The notes below the pieces were generated by a model. The model had not been told where the DNA came from, did not search any database, and was given only the letters and a program-made list of their open reading frames with translations. From the NCBI GenBank assembly GCA_001602955.1, contig LVAC01000022.1:1-64000 (forward strand): 64,000 nt of DNA, written 5' to 3'. The position numbers and the translations under genes were made by a program. Position 1 is the stretch's first letter. Each line of letters begins with the position of its first letter. Source of the stretch: Sulfurospirillum sp001602955. Lineage in GTDB: Bacteria; Campylobacterota; Campylobacteria; Campylobacterales; Sulfurospirillaceae. Below, one piece after another: positions 62,256 through 64,000 of this stretch.

Positions 62256-62681
62256 ATGCGATTTTCCAAAATTGACTACACCCAACTAAGTAGTAAGCAA
62301 CAAGAAAGCTTTAATTTTTACAAACTCTCTGCTCTTTTAGTTGATTATGGTTTTTTTTCAATACGTCTTTATGATGACTGGGAAGGCGCTGATTTTATTG
62401 CTCAGCATTCATCAAATCAATTCGTTAAAGTTCAACTCAAAGGTAGGTTTACACTTGATACGAAATATTGTAACAAAAAACTCTATATTGCATTCCCTTA
62501 TTCAAATGATTGGTATTTATATCCTCATGATAAATTTTTTAATGATGACGAAATACAACAAACAAGGATTGGACTTACGACAAATGGTGGATTTAGCACA
62601 AAGAAGCCTAGTCAAAAAATTTTAGAAAAACTAACACCTTATAAAATTGGAGAAAATATAAATTTTGATTTTTATCTCTAA
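62256..62681 (+). CDS. Orphan protein, possible PD-(D/E)XK nuclease-like fold
   Basis: 141 residues, not recognised. It is markedly more AT-rich than its neighbours, suggesting recent acquisition. The segment EGADFIAQ followed after eight residues by VKVQLKGR has the D...(E/Q)xK spacing of PD-(D/E)XK nuclease-like proteins, with Gln in place of the usual Glu; aromatic-rich YIAFPYSNDWYLYPHD follows. It has no signal peptide or membrane segment. The ATG is adjacent to the tcdA stop, but the composition argues against a shared history. Confidence 0.6.
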   Translation: MRFSKIDYTQLSSKQQESFNFYKLSALLVDYGFFSIRLYDDWEGADFIAQHSSNQFVKVQLKGRFTLDTKYCNKKLYIAFPYSNDWYLYPHDKFFNDDEIQQTRIGLTTNGGFSTKKPSQKILEKLTPYKIGENINFDFYL

Positions 62682-62698
62682 GATATTACCTAAGAATT

Positions 62699-63322
62699 TC
62701 ACTCTTCCATCGCCATCATTAAAAAGCCTGTAAAAGCGGCATTGTCATCGTGGCTTATCTTTGCTCCGACATTGGCTTTCATCTTTTCTAATACACTCGT
62801 ATACGCTATGTAAAATTCGTAGCTCGGTTTTGGCTTATAAACTAAACCTTCTATCTCAAAAAAGGCGATGATGTTTTTGGTGGTTGTAGGCTTGATGAAA
62901 AACGCTTTGTCTCGGTAAAAATAGTAAGGAATGAGCGTTACAAGTGACCATTTTGCTAGCCCGTAAAAAGATAAAACTTCAACTAAAGTTTCAAATCCCT
63001 CTTTTTTGTCGCCATAAAGCAGTTCATACAGACCAATAGCGAACATATCTCTTCGCTCCATGCGCATGGATTTGACCATATCGCGTACTTTTGGTTTTTC
63101 AAAAAGAGAGATGAGGGTTGATTTTGAAGCGATCTTGGCGAAGTTCTCGCAGATAAGCTCAGGCTGTGAGAAGTTCTCTTTAGCAAACAATTCACGAACT
63201 TGCTCGCCGATTTTAGCGGTGTTGTGTCGTTTGATGATAGGTTGAAGTCCTATATCTTGAAACCCCTCAGGATAAAGTTCTAAAAAATAAGCTTCTGCGT
63301 TTTTGAGTTTTTCTAAGTTCAT
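62699..63322 (-). CDS. Hypothetical protein, coupled to the Sua5-like gene
   Basis: 207 residues, soluble and largely helical, family not recognised. Visible features are the start MNLEKLKNAEAYFLELYPEGFQD and a conserved-looking MRMERRDMFAIGLYELL. Its ATG overlaps the stop of the Sua5-like gene (TAATG), so it is translated with it downstream of carB. It could be a conserved Campylobacterota protein of unknown role. Confidence 0.65.
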   Translation of the reverse strand: MNLEKLKNAEAYFLELYPEGFQDIGLQPIIKRHNTAKIGEQVRELFAKENFSQPELICENFAKIASKSTLISLFEKPKVRDMVKSMRMERRDMFAIGLYELLYGDKKEGFETLVEVLSFYGLAKWSLVTLIPYYFYRDKAFFIKPTTTKNIIAFFEIEGLVYKPKPSYEFYIAYTSVLEKMKANVGAKISHDDNAAFTGFLMMAMEE

Positions 63323-63762
63323 TACCGTAATTTCCTCATCTTTTGTTTACCGAGTTTGAAAATCTTTGAGGGTTTGTCTTCAAAAAAACCTTTACATGTA
63401 AACACAACGACGTCTGCTTTTTCGATGGCAAAGGTTTCATCAAAACCCTTTCCGCTGGGATTCGACGAGGTGGAATAACTCCATGTCAGTTTTCGTAAAA
63501 ACTGCAAGTGATCTTTGTCTTGGATCACACGAATTGCTAGTCCGCACGGATAAGCGAAAGTGGTTTTTTTGGCTCTTCGGATACGGTTTTTATGCTCTTT
63601 TGGAACACGGGTAAAGGTGCGAAGTGTGCGTAAGCTGTCCACGCTCATCAAAAACGGTTTACCGTTTGGGCGGTTTTTGATGGTTGCTAATGCCTCGGCA
63701 TTTTGGGAGAGAAACCCCGCCGTTGTCTCTGTTTGGGCTAGATAAACACGGTCGGGGTTCAT
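63322..63762 (-). CDS. Sua5/YciO/YrdC family protein
   Basis: 146 residues. The family start DRVYLAQTETTAGFLSQNAEAL, the IKNRPNGKPFLM segment (K-x-R) and STSSNPSGK (the S-x-N-type motif) support a threonylcarbamoyl-AMP synthase-like fold for t6A synthesis. It is shorter than YrdC (about 190 residues), so activity is uncertain; a second, full Sua5 may exist elsewhere. ATG 63762 lies four bases beyond the carB stop. Confidence 0.75.
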   Translation of the reverse strand: MNPDRVYLAQTETTAGFLSQNAEALATIKNRPNGKPFLMSVDSLRTLRTFTRVPKEHKNRIRRAKKTTFAYPCGLAIRVIQDKDHLQFLRKLTWSYSTSSNPSGKGFDETFAIEKADVVVFTCKGFFEDKPSKIFKLGKQKMRKLR

Positions 63763-63766
63763 GGTT

Positions 63767-64000
63767 TTAGTTAAGATAGTCTTGAAGTGCTCTTGGCTCA
63801 AGCGCGCTTTTGTCTTGAATGTACTCTATCGCTGTTGTTGCCGCTGCCGCTGCTGCGACGGTGGTAAAGTATGGGATTTTGAAGCGAAGAACCGCTTGGC
63901 GGATCTTTTTCGCATCGTCTTTGCTCGATTTGGCGTCACTCGTGTTAATCACTAAAGCGATGTCACCGTTTTTGAGTTTATCTTCGATGTTAGGGCGACC
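63767..64000 (-). CDS. carB: Carbamoyl-phosphate synthase large subunit, C-terminal part
   Basis: The frame is open from the right window edge and reads GRPNIEDKLKNGDIALVINTSDAKSSKDDAKKIRQAVLRFKIPYFTTVAAAAAATTAIEYIQ. This is the end of the regulatory MGS-like domain of CarB, with the NTSD and TTVAAA blocks. Only about 77 residues are inside the window. It heads the carB/Sua5-like/hypothetical unit. Confidence 0.92.
   Translation of the reverse strand, partial: GRPNIEDKLKNGDIALVINTSDAKSSKDDAKKIRQAVLRFKIPYFTTVAAAAAATTAIEYIQDKSALEPRALQDYLN

Noticed and set aside
62256..62681. Prophage or genomic island at the right end
   Set aside because: Only one compositionally foreign gene is present, with no integrase, tRNA, repeats or phage genes around it.
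517..63401. Explaining the iterated word as a protein motif LHV(K)
   Set aside because: The same DNA word also appears as Phe-Thr-Cys in another frame, once as His-Tyr-Met-Tyr, at stop codons and between genes.

Overview
The window reads as a contiguous chromosomal segment of a free-living Campylobacterota (epsilonproteobacterial) bacterium, most likely Sulfurospirillum or a near relative; the genus is an inference. Three blocks follow the gene order I recall from Campylobacter jejuni: rimP-rbfA-infB-thrB-tsaB-lpxC with an M23 peptidase (9.8-18.7 kb); fabH-plsX-rpmF-ndk-fdxA, ahpC, perR, dxs-fliH-fliG-fliF-hisC-pheA-lysA-lptG-pth-rplY (30.8-48.9 kb); and tal-serB, cheW-cheAY-cheV, greA-lpxB-surE-tcdA (50-62 kb). 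The CheA-receiver fusion, CheV, the HsrA/CosR-type regulator and the TsdA-type cytochrome all fit this phylum. I see no rRNA, tRNA, CRISPR array, insertion sequence or prophage.

Layout. 0-0.5 kb: a frameshifted, AT-rich remnant of a secreted protein. 0.5-10 kb is the most accessory part. It holds a radical-SAM/methyltransferase fusion, a YgbA-family protein, the dihaem thiosulfate dehydrogenase TsdA, and divergently a periplasmic cache sensor with its own response regulator and histidine kinase. A cold-shock protein, a PAS-GGDEF-EAL protein and a DUF309 protein follow. 10-22.6 kb is a long minus-strand run for riboflavin synthesis, ribosome maturation and initiation, homoserine kinase, t6A, lipid A, division, flagellar export and NAD. 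22.7-27.5 kb (plus strand) carries plsY, folB, an HsrA-type regulator with a kinase, a ferredoxin and Ppx/GppA. 27.6-34.2 kb holds bamA, tyrA and the fatty-acid block. At 34.2-37.8 kb a chemoreceptor sits between fdxA and ahpC. 37.9-59.6 kb is the large minus-strand housekeeping run. From about 61.6 kb codon choice changes, and a low-GC orphan, an unknown protein, a short Sua5-like protein and the end of carB close the window.

Functionally the window covers flagellar rotor and export parts, the chemotaxis core, peroxide defence (ahpC next to perR), lipid A and outer-membrane assembly (lpxC, lpxB, lptG, bamA), and amino-acid, NAD and isoprenoid synthesis. Several tRNA-modification genes are present (tsaB, a Sua5-like gene, tcdA, and possibly the radical-SAM/methyltransferase fusion).

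The most unusual signal is not a gene. The octamer TTACATGT (reverse complement ACATGTAA), often extended to the palindrome TTACATGTAA, occurs about 30 times by eye. It lies mostly inside genes, usually in the sense direction, where it encodes Leu-His-Val or Phe-Thr-Cys, and it builds an intergenic hairpin from two inverted copies. This resembles the behaviour of an uptake or chromosome-maintenance word. Other leads are the three-gene sensor system beside tsdA with an 11-bp tandem repeat in the shared promoter region, two genes that lack a canonical start codon where one is expected, and an HsrA orthologue that keeps a canonical phosphorylation site and a partner kinase.
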